From assembly GCF_025822245.1 (NCBI RefSeq), contig NZ_JACKTL010000041.1:62001-126000 (forward strand): a stretch of 64,000 nucleotides of DNA, written 5' to 3'. This document shows, one piece after another, positions 47,621 to 56,386 of this stretch. Under the pieces are notes generated by a model. The model searched no databases. It was not told the origin of the DNA and was given only the letters and a program-made list of their open reading frames with translations. The stretch comes from Mycolicibacterium hodleri (GTDB lineage: Bacteria > Actinomycetota > Actinomycetes > Mycobacteriales > Mycobacteriaceae). Position 1 is the first letter of the stretch. Each line of letters opens with the position of its first letter. The position numbers and the translations under genes were made by a program.

Positions 47621-48102
47621 TCAATCACGCACTGCCATCCACTCGCGCGACGTGTCCGTCATCGCCGAGACCTCGGCGAGGAACCTCGCCACCATGGCGG
47701 CGTCCTGTGGCCGTTGCCACCCGAACGTGGTCGGCCGTTGCGCCCGGTCGTGCCAGAAGTGCGGCGAGTGCGACGCAGGCCGGGTCGCGACCAGCCAGAC
47801 CGCGGTGTCGCCGCCGTCGGCGGCGTCGCGAAGGATCGGCCCGGTGAGCTTCTCGAACGTCGGAAGGGCTTCGGAGACAGCGGGAGTCCTCGCCCATCCG
47901 GGATGCATGCTCTCGACGCGCAAGCGGCCATCGCCTCGCCGAGACCGGACGTGGCCCCGGTGACGACGACGCGCTTGCCGGCCATCGACGTCGGGCTGGG
48001 GTCAGCGGGCCACCAGAGCCTGCGCACGCCCGACCCGATCTTGGAATGGCCCAGCACGACTGAACGGTCCAGAGCGGCGTCGACCAGGTTGGTGAGGAAC
48101 AT
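47621..48102 (-). pseudogene. Decayed short-chain dehydrogenase
   Basis: The 5 prime part (from 48102) reads MFLTNLVDAALDRSVVLG, then VVVTGATSGLGEAMA, a normal SDR start with its cofactor loop. Near 47925-47945 the reading passes in another frame into VESMHPGWARTPAVSEALP and ILRDAADGGDTAVWL, the C-terminal part of the same SDR type, ending at 47621. The catalytic Tyr-Lys region and roughly 150 residues are missing, so an internal deletion with a frame change has inactivated the gene. It lies 13 bp after the TetR gene. Confidence 0.75.
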
Positions 48103-48115
48103 GCCCCGAACGTGC

Positions 48116-48727
48116 TCAGCCGAAGGGCGCGAGCACGTCGATGACGTCGACGAGCGTCGCGCGGGCGGCGGCCCTCGGACCGTCCCCCACGCCGACGAGG
48201 GACGCGACGACCGCGCCGTCGACCGCGCACACCAAGGCCGTCATCAACTCCGCCCGCACGGACCGCCCGGAGCGCTCCACCACCTCGACAACGGCCTCGG
48301 TCCGCTGCTTCATGATGCGGCGCTGGACGTCGCGCAGCCCGGGTTGACGGGCGCAGGCGATGTAGCGCTCGTAACGCGAGATCAACTGTTCGGAGACCCG
48401 GGTGTCGGGTCCGTCGCCAACCAGGAAGTCGACCAGGACGTCGGCCGTCGACTCGGCGCCACGCTTGCGCCGCGGGAGGGCGGCGACCCGGGTGTCCAGG
48501 ATCTCGGCCTCCCGGATGCCGACGTACTCGACGGCGCGCTCGACGAGGTCGTCGAGGGACGAGAAGTAGTACGTCGTGGAGGCCAGCGGCAGGCCCGCCC
48601 GGCGGGCGACGGCACGATGCCGGACCGCGTCGAAGCCACCTTCGCACAACAGCTCGGCGGCCGCGCTGACCAGCGCGTACCGTCGCCTCTCCCCCTTGGG
48701 GGTGACCGCTGCCGTCACGTGTTGCAT
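48116..48727 (-). CDS. TetR-family regulator
   Basis: This 203-aa protein has an N-terminal helix-turn-helix (AAELLCEGGFDAVRHRAVARRAGL, then TTYYFSSLDDL) and a ligand-binding helical C-terminus. The ATG at 48725-48727 was chosen; a longer frame lacks support. It probably regulated the adjacent SDR, now a pseudogene, and the divergent DoxX gene 70 bp away. Confidence 0.85.
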   Translation of the reverse strand: MQHVTAAVTPKGERRRYALVSAAAELLCEGGFDAVRHRAVARRAGLPLASTTYYFSSLDDLVERAVEYVGIREAEILDTRVAALPRRKRGAESTADVLVDFLVGDGPDTRVSEQLISRYERYIACARQPGLRDVQRRIMKQRTEAVVEVVERSGRSVRAELMTALVCAVDGAVVASLVGVGDGPRAAARATLVDVIDVLAPFG

Positions 48728-48797
48728 GCTGCCAGCAACGGCCCCACGGTATGGGGCTTTCGGCAGACTGCAAGGCTGCGAACGGAAAGCGAGGCCC

Positions 48798-49232
48798 ATG
48801 CGCACACCCGTGTCAGACCCACCCGCCACATCTGTCCCGCGAGTGCTCGCTCGGCTCGCATTGGGGGCCGCCCTGGTGTTCGCCGGAGTCAGCCATCTGA
48901 CCTTCGCTCGGGATTCCTTCTACGCCCAGGTGCCGCCGTGGCTGCCGCTCGACGCCACCTTCGTCATCGTCGCCTCGGGGGTCGTGGAGATCGCCCTCGG
49001 CGCCGCCGTTCTCCTCGTGCGACGACGACGCGCCCAGGTCGGCTGGGCCGTTGCCGCGCTGTTCGTCCTGGTGTTTCCCGGAAACGTGTCGCAGTTCGTC
49101 ACCCACAGCGCCGCGTTCGGGCTGAACTCCGACCTGTCCCGCGGCATCCGGCTGCTCTTCCAGCCGCTGTTGGTGGTCTGGGCCCTGTGGTGCACCGGCG
49201 CTTGGAGGGCGCTGCGGGCGTCGACGGCATGA
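48798..49232 (+). CDS. DoxX-family membrane protein
   Basis: This 144-aa protein has four hydrophobic segments (about residues 15-33, 50-72, 80-98 and 112-133) and the DoxX-like AGVSHLTFARDSFYAQVPPWLP. GAGG lies three bases before the ATG. Its TGA overlaps the ATG of the esterase gene, so both are cotranslated. Members are linked to redox homeostasis in mycobacteria; this one is unstudied as far as is known here. Confidence 0.8.
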   Translation: MRTPVSDPPATSVPRVLARLALGAALVFAGVSHLTFARDSFYAQVPPWLPLDATFVIVASGVVEIALGAAVLLVRRRRAQVGWAVAALFVLVFPGNVSQFVTHSAAFGLNSDLSRGIRLLFQPLLVVWALWCTGAWRALRASTA

Positions 49233-50143
49233 TGGCCCGCATGACAGCCAAGCTGAGCCGTCGCGCCATCCTGCGACTCGGCGTCGGAGCCGCGGCGGGT
49301 GCCGTGGGCGCGTACGCCGTCAGTTCGTCGTTGAGCCAGGCCCCGGTGAGCCGGCCGCCGGTCGCCATGACCGGGATCGGCGCACCGCTGGCGCCGCCCC
49401 GCCCTCCGGTGCCCCTCGAACCACCGGCCCCAGCCCCGACCTACGTCACCGGGTCGTTCGTGTCCGCGGCCCGCGGCGGCGTGACGACCAATTGGGCGAT
49501 CGCCCGGCCGCCGGGACAGACCGGTCCGCTGCGTCCGGTGATCGCCCTGCACGGCAAGGGGCAGGACGCGGCGGGGGTGATGGCGGGCGGTGTCGAGCAG
49601 GGTCTCGCCCAGGCCGTCGCGGCCGGCATTCCGCCGTTCGCCGTCGTCGCCGTCGACGGGGGCGGAAGCTATTGGCATGCAAGGACCTCCGGCGAGGACT
49701 CCGGCAAGATGGTCCTCGACGAGCTGATTCCCATGCTGGGCGACCAGGGCCTGGACACCTCGCGTGTCGGCTTCCTCGGCTGGTCGATGGGCGGCTACGG
49801 CGCCCTGCTGCTCGGCTCGAGGCTCGGTCCGGCCCGGACGGCGGCGATCTGCGCGGTCAGCCCGGCACTGTGGACGTCGTCGGGCGCGACGGCCCCCGGC
49901 GCCTTCGACGGGGAGGCCGACTTCGCCGCGAACAGCGTGTGGGGGCTGCCGAACCTGGGGTCGATTCCGATCAGAGTCGACTGCGGCGACAGCGATCCGT
50001 TCTACGCCGCCACCAAGCAGTTCATCGGGCAGCTACCCAACCCGCCCTCGGGTGGGTTCTCCCCCGGCGGCCACGACGGCGCCTTCTGGAGTTCACAGCT
50101 GCCCGCCGAAATCGCCTGGATGGCACCGATTCTCGTCGCCTAG
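49229..50143 (+). CDS. Tat-exported alpha/beta-hydrolase esterase (Rv0774c-like)
   Basis: This 304-aa protein has a twin-arginine signal (SRRAILRLGVGAAAG), a Pro-rich linker and an esterase domain with GWSMGGYGALLLG (nucleophile Ser), DCGDSDPFYA (Asp) and SPGGHDGAFW (His). The fold resembles antigen 85/esterase D proteins; M. tuberculosis Rv0774c at this position is an iron-regulated esterase. The ATG at 49229 overlaps the DoxX stop; internal ATGs at 49232 and 49241 are alternatives. Confidence 0.86.
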   Translation: MMARMTAKLSRRAILRLGVGAAAGAVGAYAVSSSLSQAPVSRPPVAMTGIGAPLAPPRPPVPLEPPAPAPTYVTGSFVSAARGGVTTNWAIARPPGQTGPLRPVIALHGKGQDAAGVMAGGVEQGLAQAVAAGIPPFAVVAVDGGGSYWHARTSGEDSGKMVLDELIPMLGDQGLDTSRVGFLGWSMGGYGALLLGSRLGPARTAAICAVSPALWTSSGATAPGAFDGEADFAANSVWGLPNLGSIPIRVDCGDSDPFYAATKQFIGQLPNPPSGGFSPGGHDGAFWSSQLPAEIAWMAPILVA

Positions 50144-50147
50144 CTGG

Positions 50148-51416
50148 CTACTGCCCGACGCGACCTTCGGCCGCAGCCAACCCGATGTCGGTGCGAAAGT
50201 GGCCGCCGGGCAGGCGAATTCCCGCCATGACGGCGTAGGCCGCGTCGCGGGCGGCGGCGAGATCGGCACCGGTGCCGACGACGGACAGGACCCTGCCGCC
50301 CGAGGACACGACGGCGCCGTCCTCACGCCTGGCGGTACCCGCGTGCAGCACGCCCGGCGCGTCCGAACCGGTGATGACGTCGCCAACGCGAGGTCGCCCC
50401 GGGTAGTTCTCGGCGGCCAGTACCACCGTCACCGCGGACCCGTCGCGCCACTGCAGCGGCGGTAGGGCGGCCAGCTCACCGACGGCGGCGGCGCGCAGCA
50501 GCTGCCCCAGGGGGCTCTCCAACAGCGCAAGCACCGCCTGGGTCTCGGGATCGCCGAAGCGGCAGTTGAACTCGACGACGGCGGGGCCGCGGGAGGTGAT
50601 CGCCAACCCGGCGTACAGCAGGCCTGAGAACGGGCATCCGCGCGCGACCAGTTCGGCGGCAACGGGTTTCACGACGTCGTCGACGATGGCAGCCAGGACG
50701 TCGGCCGGCAACCAGGGCAGCGGCGTATAGGCGCCCATGCCGCCGGTGTTGGGTCCGGCGTCGCCGTCGCCGACCCGCTTGAAGTCCTGTGCGGGTAGCA
50801 GCGGCACCACCGTCTCGCCGTCGACGACGCAGAACAGCGAGACCTCGGGGCCGTCGAGGAACGACTCGAGCAGCACGGGGTGCCCGGAATCCAGCAGGCT
50901 CGCCGCGTGCGCACGGGCGGCGAGGCGGTCGACCGTCACCACCACGCCCTTTCCGGCGGCCAGCCCGTCGTCCTTGACCACCCAGGCGTGATCGCCCGCG
51001 GGCGGGCCGAAGCGATCCAGCGCGGCGTCGAGACGGGCGGGGTTGTCCACGATCTCACTGCGCGCGGTGCGCACGCCTGCGGCGTCCATCACGTCCTTGG
51101 CGAAGGACTTCGCGCCTTCGATGCGGGCGGCGTCCTTCGACGGCCCGAAACAGGCGATGCCGGCCGCGCGCACGGCGTCGGCGACGCCGAGGACCAGCGG
51201 CACCTCGGGCCCGATGACGACGAGGTCGGCGTCGATGCGCTTGGCCAGTTTCACCACGTCGTCCCCGGAGGTGACGTCGACGTCGTATTGCTCGGCGATC
51301 GACGCCGTGCCCGCGTTCCCGGGTGCCACGGCGAGCGCCTCCACCTCGGGGTCGCGACGCAGCGCGAGCAGCAGCGCATGTTCACGGGCACCGGATCCGA
51401 CCACGAGGACTCGCAC
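50148..51416 (-). CDS. purD: Phosphoribosylamine-glycine ligase PurD
   Basis: This 422-aa ATP-grasp enzyme makes GAR in the second purine step. Landmarks are [46 protein letters not shown] and [14 protein letters not shown]. The GTG at 51414-51416 gives the standard length and has TAGGGT 8 nt upstream. It is divergent from the CYP125-like gene. Confidence 0.97.
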   Translation of the reverse strand: MRVLVVGSGAREHALLLALRRDPEVEALAVAPGNAGTASIAEQYDVDVTSGDDVVKLAKRIDADLVVIGPEVPLVLGVADAVRAAGIACFGPSKDAARIEGAKSFAKDVMDAAGVRTARSEIVDNPARLDAALDRFGPPAGDHAWVVKDDGLAAGKGVVVTVDRLAARAHAASLLDSGHPVLLESFLDGPEVSLFCVVDGETVVPLLPAQDFKRVGDGDAGPNTGGMGAYTPLPWLPADVLAAIVDDVVKPVAAELVARGCPFSGLLYAGLAITSRGPAVVEFNCRFGDPETQAVLALLESPLGQLLRAAAVGELAALPPLQWRDGSAVTVVLAAENYPGRPRVGDVITGSDAPGVLHAGTARREDGAVVSSGGRVLSVVGTGADLAAARDAAYAVMAGIRLPGGHFRTDIGLAAAEGRVGQ

Positions 51417-51424
51417 GGTCGTCA

Positions 51425-51430
51425 ACCCTA
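51425..51430 (-). promoter_or_regulatory. -10 element of purD
   Basis: TAGGGT on the minus strand ends 8 nt before the purD GTG. Confidence 0.45.
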
Positions 51431-51468
51431 AACCTTCGAAACACGGCCATACACTTCGAGCCAAGATG

Positions 51469-51474
51469 TATGGT
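51469..51474 (+). promoter_or_regulatory. -10 element of the CYP125-like gene
   Basis: TATGGT ends 7 nt before a GTG at 51482 and decides that start over the ATG at 51470, which lies inside this element. Confidence 0.5.
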
Positions 51475-51481
51475 CAATCTC

Positions 51482-52717
51482 GTGACCACGATGCAGAACG
51501 GGTGCCCCTTCGGAGCCGGGTACGACTTCACCGATCCCGACGTCCTGCTCCGGGGGATCCCGGTGACGGAGTTCGCGCAACTGCGCAAGACCGCCCCCGT
51601 CTGGTGGAACGAACAACGAGAGTCGATATTCGACGACGGCGGCTACTGGGTGATCAGCCGACACGAGGACATCAAGGCCATCTCGCGCAATGGCGACCTG
51701 TGGTCGACCAACCGCAAGGGCGCGGTGATGCGTCTGCCCGACGGCGTGACCGCCGAGCAGCTCGACCTGACGAAGGCGCTGCTGATCAACCACGACGCCC
51801 CCGAGCACACCCGGCTGCGCAAGATCGTCTCGCGCCTGTTCACGCCGCGCTCGGTGGCCGCACTCGAGGAGAAGCTCGCCGTCGCGGCCCGCGAGATCGT
51901 GGCCGAGGCCGCGGCGAAGGACGGCGGCAACTTCGTCGACGACATCGCCACCAGGCTGCCGCTGCTGGCCATCGCCGACCTGATCGGCGTGCCGGAGTCC
52001 GATCGCGAGAAGTTGTTCCACTGGACCAACTGCATCATGAACACCGACGACCCGGACTTCGACTCCGACCCCACGATGGCCAACGCCGAACTCATGGGCT
52101 ACGCCTACAACATGGCCGAGGAGCGCAGGCGCTGCCCGGCCGACGACATCGTCACCCGGCTCATCCAGGCCGACATCGACGGCGAGGCGATGGGCGACGT
52201 CGAATTCGCGTTCTTCGTCATCCTGCTGGCCGTGGCCGGCAACGAGACCACCCGCAACGCCATGACCCACGGCATGAACGCCTTCTTCGACAACCCAGAC
52301 CAGTGGGAGCTGTTCAAGAAGGAGCGCCCCGCGACGGCGGTGGACGAGATCGTCCGCTGGGCCACCCCGGTGCACTGCTTCCAGCGCACGGCCCTGGCCG
52401 ACGTCGAGTTCGGTGACGTCACGATCGAGGAGGGGCAGCGAGCCGGTCTCTTCTACAGCTCCGCCAACTTCGACGAGTCCGTCTTCGAGCGGCCCTTCGA
52501 GTTCGACGTGCTGCGCAACCCCAACCCGCACTTGGCCTTCGGGGGCAACGGCGCACACTTCTGCATCGGCGCCAACCTCGCCCGCATGGAGATCAAGCTG
52601 ATCTTCAACGAGCTCGCCGACCAAATCCCCGACATCGCCAGAGTCGCCGAACCGCAACGGCTTCGATCGGGTTGGATCAACGGCGTCAAGGAGCTGTCGG
52701 TCTCCTACCGAGGCTGA
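51482..52717 (+). CDS. CYP125-like cytochrome P450
   Basis: This 411-aa P450 has AVAGNETTRNAMTHGM in the I helix, EIVRWATPVHCFQRTA, and the heme loop FGGNGAHFCIGANLAR. The sequence order (FDFTDPD-like start, GYAYNMAEERRRCPADDIV, SGWINGVKELSVSY) closely follows CYP125, the steroid C26-monooxygenase. Cholesterol side-chain oxidation is therefore possible, but CYP125 itself lies in the cholesterol cluster elsewhere, so this may be a paralogue with another sterol or lipid substrate. A leaderless GTG start is preferred. No gene occurs here in M. tuberculosis. Confidence 0.82.
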   Translation: MTTMQNGCPFGAGYDFTDPDVLLRGIPVTEFAQLRKTAPVWWNEQRESIFDDGGYWVISRHEDIKAISRNGDLWSTNRKGAVMRLPDGVTAEQLDLTKALLINHDAPEHTRLRKIVSRLFTPRSVAALEEKLAVAAREIVAEAAAKDGGNFVDDIATRLPLLAIADLIGVPESDREKLFHWTNCIMNTDDPDFDSDPTMANAELMGYAYNMAEERRRCPADDIVTRLIQADIDGEAMGDVEFAFFVILLAVAGNETTRNAMTHGMNAFFDNPDQWELFKKERPATAVDEIVRWATPVHCFQRTALADVEFGDVTIEEGQRAGLFYSSANFDESVFERPFEFDVLRNPNPHLAFGGNGAHFCIGANLARMEIKLIFNELADQIPDIARVAEPQRLRSGWINGVKELSVSYRG

Positions 52718-52730
52718 CGCGGCGTCCGGT

Positions 52731-52736
52731 TACGAT
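52731..52736 (+). promoter_or_regulatory. -10 element of the TetR gene at 52744
   Basis: TACGAT ends 7 nt before the GTG at 52744, in the 26-bp gap after the P450 gene. Confidence 0.55.
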
Positions 52737-52743
52737 TTCCGGC

Positions 52744-53361
52744 GTGCGCACCCACGGCTGGTCTGGATCGGCGCCCGCGACCGACGACGAGGCCGTGGCG
52801 CGAATTCTGGACGCCGCGAGCAAGGCCGTCGACGAGCGCGGTGCCGACGTCAGCATCGCCGACGTCGCCCGCACCCTCGGCGTCACCCGGCAGACCGTGT
52901 ACCGGTACTTCGCCAGCACCGAAGCACTTCTGGTGGCCGCCGCCGTGCACGCCGCCGACGACTTCCTCGAGCGGCTGGCCGAACACCTGCGAGGTCTCAC
53001 CGACCCGGTCGACGCCGTCACCGAGGCCATCGCGGCCGCGCTGGAGTGGCTGCCGAAGGACAAGCACATCGGGCTTCTGATCGCACCGGGTCGCGCCGAC
53101 GAACACACCGCATCCGTCACCTCCGACGTCGCACTGCAATTCGCGAACGCCATGCTGCGCCGGTTCGACGTCGACTGGGCAGGCCACGGCTTCTCCGACG
53201 CGGAACTCGACGGGCTCGCCGAGCACCTGCTGCGGATCATCCAGTCGTTCGTCATCGACCCCGGCCGGCCGCCCCGCACCGGGGAGGCGCTCCGGGCGTA
53301 CCTCAGGCGGTGGGTGGGCAGCGCCATTTTGCCGCCGGGTGGGGGCTTCGACCCGTCCTAG
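52744..53361 (+). CDS. TetR-family regulator beside the CYP125-like gene
   Basis: This 205-aa protein has a helix-turn-helix of TetR type (ADVARTLGVTRQTVYRYFASTEALLVAA) and a helical ligand domain. The GTG at 52744 has its own leaderless-type promoter. Its position just after the P450 gene, same strand, suggests that it senses a related lipid or steroid, which is inference. Confidence 0.85.
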   Translation: MRTHGWSGSAPATDDEAVARILDAASKAVDERGADVSIADVARTLGVTRQTVYRYFASTEALLVAAAVHAADDFLERLAEHLRGLTDPVDAVTEAIAAALEWLPKDKHIGLLIAPGRADEHTASVTSDVALQFANAMLRRFDVDWAGHGFSDAELDGLAEHLLRIIQSFVIDPGRPPRTGEALRAYLRRWVGSAILPPGGGFDPS

Positions 53362-53364
53362 ACT
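53359..53364 (+). promoter_or_regulatory. -10 element of the EspA-like gene
   Basis: TAGACT ends 7 nt before the GTG at 53372 and overlaps the stop codon of the TetR gene. Confidence 0.6.
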
Positions 53365-53371
53365 CGGTGGC

Positions 53372-53875
53372 GTGAGCGCAATGGACGGGTTCCGCTCGAC
53401 GTGGTCCCGGGCGAATGACACCTTCGGCGACGGCGTGCCCGCCTCCGGAGCGGAGTTCGACCAGAGCGGTGCGCTGCGCGAGATGCAGGCCGCCGTCGAG
53501 ACGGCGGCCCCCGGGTGCGGATGGACGGGTGCCGCGTCGGCCTCCTACTCGGAGGCGAATGCGCGCCACGCCGCCGTCTTGGGCGACATCGCAGACCTGG
53601 ACCGACGATTCGCCGCCGAGGTGGACCGATCCGCCGCCGTGGTGATCGCAGGCCGGCGCGAACTCGGTCGACTGCGGACGTGGGTGACCGACGCCGCCGC
53701 GGCCACCCCACGAGGTCAATCCGGCGAGTGGATGCGAATGATCATCGCCGCCAAGGGAATCGGCCGCGTCGGTCAGACCGTCCAGCAGGCCGCCGCCGAG
53801 ATGGGCGTCATCGGGCGACGGCTGACCAGCCTCGCCGAGGAGTACGACGAGCTACCGGGGGTGCGCGACCGCTAG
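53372..53875 (+). CDS. EspA/EspE-like type VII secretion-associated protein
   Basis: This 167-aa helical protein has WXG at W51-T-G53 in CGWTGAASASYSEANARH, followed by AAVLGDIADLDRRFAAEVDR, which matches the pattern of the EspA/EspE N-terminal domain (WxG...Y...N..H...LADLDR). The long C-terminal region of EspA is missing and no YxxxD/E tail is seen, so it may be an unsecreted or partner-dependent member. The leaderless-type GTG at 53372 was chosen. It overlaps the convergent gene by 4 bp. No ESX genes are adjacent. Confidence 0.65.
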   Translation: MSAMDGFRSTWSRANDTFGDGVPASGAEFDQSGALREMQAAVETAAPGCGWTGAASASYSEANARHAAVLGDIADLDRRFAAEVDRSAAVVIAGRRELGRLRTWVTDAAAATPRGQSGEWMRMIIAAKGIGRVGQTVQQAAAEMGVIGRRLTSLAEEYDELPGVRDR

Positions 53876-55098
53876 ACCACCGTCAGCGGCAACGACTTTC
53901 GCTCCTGGAACACCCAGGACGCGCCGCCGGAGAACTTGGTGACGGCGACTTCGCCGAGTTCCTTTGCTGGCGTGTCGGAGTCGATCACGCGCACGGTCCA
54001 GTCGGTCTCGGTCCCGGACACCTCGGCCCGCAGGTGCGGGTCGACGGCCTGCACGATGGCCTGCAGCGGCAGGTCGGCCATCGGCGACACCAACGAGATC
54101 CACGAGCCGTCCTCGTAGGCGGGCGAGCGGCGGACGTGAACGAAGTCCGGGTCGACGACGGCCGACACGTAGGCCGCCGGGTTCAGCAGCGGGTGCAGTT
54201 CGAGGACGCGCAGCGCACCCCTGACGTCGCGCGACAAGCCGAGTGCCCGGTGGATGCGCTCGGCGGCGACCCCGGCGATCCCGATCAGCTGTTTGGTGCG
54301 GATGGACCTCTCGAGCGCCTGGTCGTCCTTCGCTCGGGCACGGACCGCCAGGGTGAAGGACAGCACCAGCAGGTGCATCTGCAGGCAGACCTCGTCGGCG
54401 ATGCGCACCAGCGCGGAGTGCGAGAACGCCCCGAAGTCGACGTCGGCCAGCAGCTCACCCGAGTAGTCGGCCGCCCCCTCGTCGTCCGGGTCGATCGCCG
54501 CCAGCTCGCACGAGTGCGCGTGGCTGGCCGCGACGACGTCCATCGCCGGAATGAACGGAACCTCCGGGTAGGACTCGTCGATGATGACGGTCCACGCGCA
54601 GTGCGGCGTCCGGCCGGACGGAATCCGGGGTGGCCGGTGGATCGGGCGCACCTGGGCCTTGCGGTTGGTGGCCAGCGCGGTGGCGTCGAACGTCGGGTCC
54701 TCGATGTCGTGGCACATCCCGTGGACGTAGTCGTCGCCCATCGGCTCCACGTCGAGCAGCGCACCACAGTGGTCGAGGTGGAACTCCCCGTGCCACCGGT
54801 CGTGCACGGTGTAGCGGAAGTCCATGAACTGGGGCGGCGCACCGATGTCGAGCTGCAGACCCTTGAACAACGTGAAGATATCGGTGCCCTCGTACTTGAG
54901 CGCCTTTTGCATCCGCCTGGTGTACAGCGGACTGGACGCCGCCCACTCCTCGATGGCGATCTGCAACATCTCGTCGCGGCCCCACGCGCTGATGCAGTGC
55001 GCCATCCCCGAGCGGTCGATCAGCTGGCCGATCAACAGCAGCTCCGGCACCAGGGTGGCGAGCTCTTCGCGCGACAGCGCGGCATACCTACTCGTCAT
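53872..55098 (-). CDS. Conserved protein of unknown function in the HIBADH operon
   Basis: This 408-aa soluble protein begins MTSRYAALSREELATLVPEL. A conserved-looking core near residues 95-150 contains FRYTVHDRWHGEFHLDHCG and GMCHDIEDPTFDATA, with His/Cys/Asp residues that could bind a metal. The C-terminal third is mixed alpha/beta. It overlaps the carboxymuconolactone decarboxylase-like gene by 11 bp and ends the aldA-SDR-HIBADH-CMD operon, so a catabolic or accessory enzymatic role is likely. No family was assigned. Confidence 0.7.
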   Translation of the reverse strand: MTSRYAALSREELATLVPELLLIGQLIDRSGMAHCISAWGRDEMLQIAIEEWAASSPLYTRRMQKALKYEGTDIFTLFKGLQLDIGAPPQFMDFRYTVHDRWHGEFHLDHCGALLDVEPMGDDYVHGMCHDIEDPTFDATALATNRKAQVRPIHRPPRIPSGRTPHCAWTVIIDESYPEVPFIPAMDVVAASHAHSCELAAIDPDDEGAADYSGELLADVDFGAFSHSALVRIADEVCLQMHLLVLSFTLAVRARAKDDQALERSIRTKQLIGIAGVAAERIHRALGLSRDVRGALRVLELHPLLNPAAYVSAVVDPDFVHVRRSPAYEDGSWISLVSPMADLPLQAIVQAVDPHLRAEVSGTETDWTVRVIDSDTPAKELGEVAVTKFSGGASWVFQERKSLPLTVV

Positions 55099-55531
55099 CG
55101 AGCGTCTTCCCCGTGCTCATCTTGACCGCCGAGTTGACGTTGGCGCGCTTGTCCTCGCCAGAGCCCGTCTCGGCGTTCTTCCTTCGCTTCGCGCTGACCT
55201 TTCCCACCACTCCGTTCAACCCGGCACCCCGTGGGAAGCCGACGTACTGGGTGAGGAAGATGGCCATCTCCTTGAGTTCCTCCTCGGTCAGCTCACCGTT
55301 GGCCAGCGCGGCGTTGACCTGAATCTCGGCCAGACCCTGTTCGCCCAATGCGGTCACGACGGCCAGCGTCATCAACCGCTTGTCCCGCATCGACAAACCG
55401 GGTCGGGTCCAGATGCTGCCGAAGAGATGGTCGACGGTGAGGTCGAAGAAGCCGTCGCCCTCGATGTTCGGCATCTCCCACGAATACACCTCGTTCATCT
55501 TCTCGAGGCCCTTGCGGCGCAATTCGTCCAT
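55088..55531 (-). CDS. Carboxymuconolactone decarboxylase-family protein
   Basis: This 147-aa all-helical protein has DLTVDHLFGSIWTRPGLS, RDKRLMTLAVVTALG and EIQVNAALANGELTEEELKE, the CMD repeat. The CxxC redox pair of the AhpD branch is absent, so it belongs to the decarboxylase-like branch. It follows the HIBADH gene by 3 bp and matches M. tuberculosis Rv0771 in position. Substrate unknown. Confidence 0.88.
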   Translation of the reverse strand: MDELRRKGLEKMNEVYSWEMPNIEGDGFFDLTVDHLFGSIWTRPGLSMRDKRLMTLAVVTALGEQGLAEIQVNAALANGELTEEELKEMAIFLTQYVGFPRGAGLNGVVGKVSAKRRKNAETGSGEDKRANVNSAVKMSTGKTLDDE

Positions 55532-55534
55532 CGT

Positions 55535-56386
55535 CTAACTCCTCTCGTGCGGCACGCCGAGGCCGTCGGCCAGGTCTCGCAGCGCGATCTCGGCCAGCGG
55601 CAGGTCCACGCCGGCGGCCTCACCAAGTCCCAGGGCCAACCGTAGATCCTTCTCGGCCAGACCGCGGGTGTGGACGAACATGTCGTACAGGAAGTGGTCG
55701 GACGCCAGCGGGGACGTGTCGTCGCGGACCATGATCGCGCCCGGGCCGCCGCTCTGGGCGTCGCTGTGGCGGACGACCCGGCCAAGTTTCTGCAGGTCGA
55801 TGCCCGCGGCTGCCGCCAACTTCTGTGCCTCGCATGCGGCGGCGAACCCGATGAAGGTCAACATGTTGCGCGCCAGCTTCATTCGCGTGCCCGCTCCGGG
55901 CTCGCCCGCGCGGACCACCATCGACGCCCATTGCTTGAAGACGGGCTTGACGCGTTCGTAGGCCTCGTCGTCGGCGCCGACCATGACGGCCAGCTCGCCC
56001 TTTGCGGCCGCCCCGGCGCCACCGCTCACGGGGGCGTCCACGATGTGAATGCCCTTGGGCCGCAACTGCTCGGCGAGCTCGGCGGCAGTGTCCGGCTCGA
56101 TGGTGGAGTGGATCGCGACCACGGTACCGGGCCTCGCGTGGTCGGCCAGTTCGGCGACGACGTCGCGAACCTGCGCGTCGGTGAGCACGGTGACGCTGAT
56201 GACGTCGGCGGCGGCGACGTCGGCGACGCCGTCGGCGAGGGTGGCTCCGAGCTCGGCCAGCGGCGCCATCGACTCGGTGCGCACGTCGAAGACGACGAGC
56301 CCGCCGGGCCACTCGACGAGGCGCTTGGCCATCGGGGCGCCCTGATTGCCCAGGCCGATGTAGCCCAGCCGCACGTCAGCGCTCAT
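55535..56386 (-). CDS. 3-hydroxyisobutyrate dehydrogenase-family enzyme
   Basis: This 283-aa beta-hydroxyacid dehydrogenase has the NAD loop LGYIGLGNQGAPMAKRL, the substrate motif DAPVSGGAGAAAKGEL and the catalytic Lys in MKLARNMLTF. It should oxidise a 3-hydroxy acid. The ATG overlaps the TGA of the SDR gene. It matches Rv0770 by position. Confidence 0.9.
   Translation of the reverse strand: MSADVRLGYIGLGNQGAPMAKRLVEWPGGLVVFDVRTESMAPLAELGATLADGVADVAAADVISVTVLTDAQVRDVVAELADHARPGTVVAIHSTIEPDTAAELAEQLRPKGIHIVDAPVSGGAGAAAKGELAVMVGADDEAYERVKPVFKQWASMVVRAGEPGAGTRMKLARNMLTFIGFAAACEAQKLAAAAGIDLQKLGRVVRHSDAQSGGPGAIMVRDDTSPLASDHFLYDMFVHTRGLAEKDLRLALGLGEAAGVDLPLAEIALRDLADGLGVPHERS

Noticed and set aside
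46274..50143. A 1,289-codon plus-strand open frame antisense to the permease and continuing into the esterase
   Set aside because: Only the last 304 codons (esterase) have a coherent protein; the rest is a high-GC shadow of minus-strand genes.
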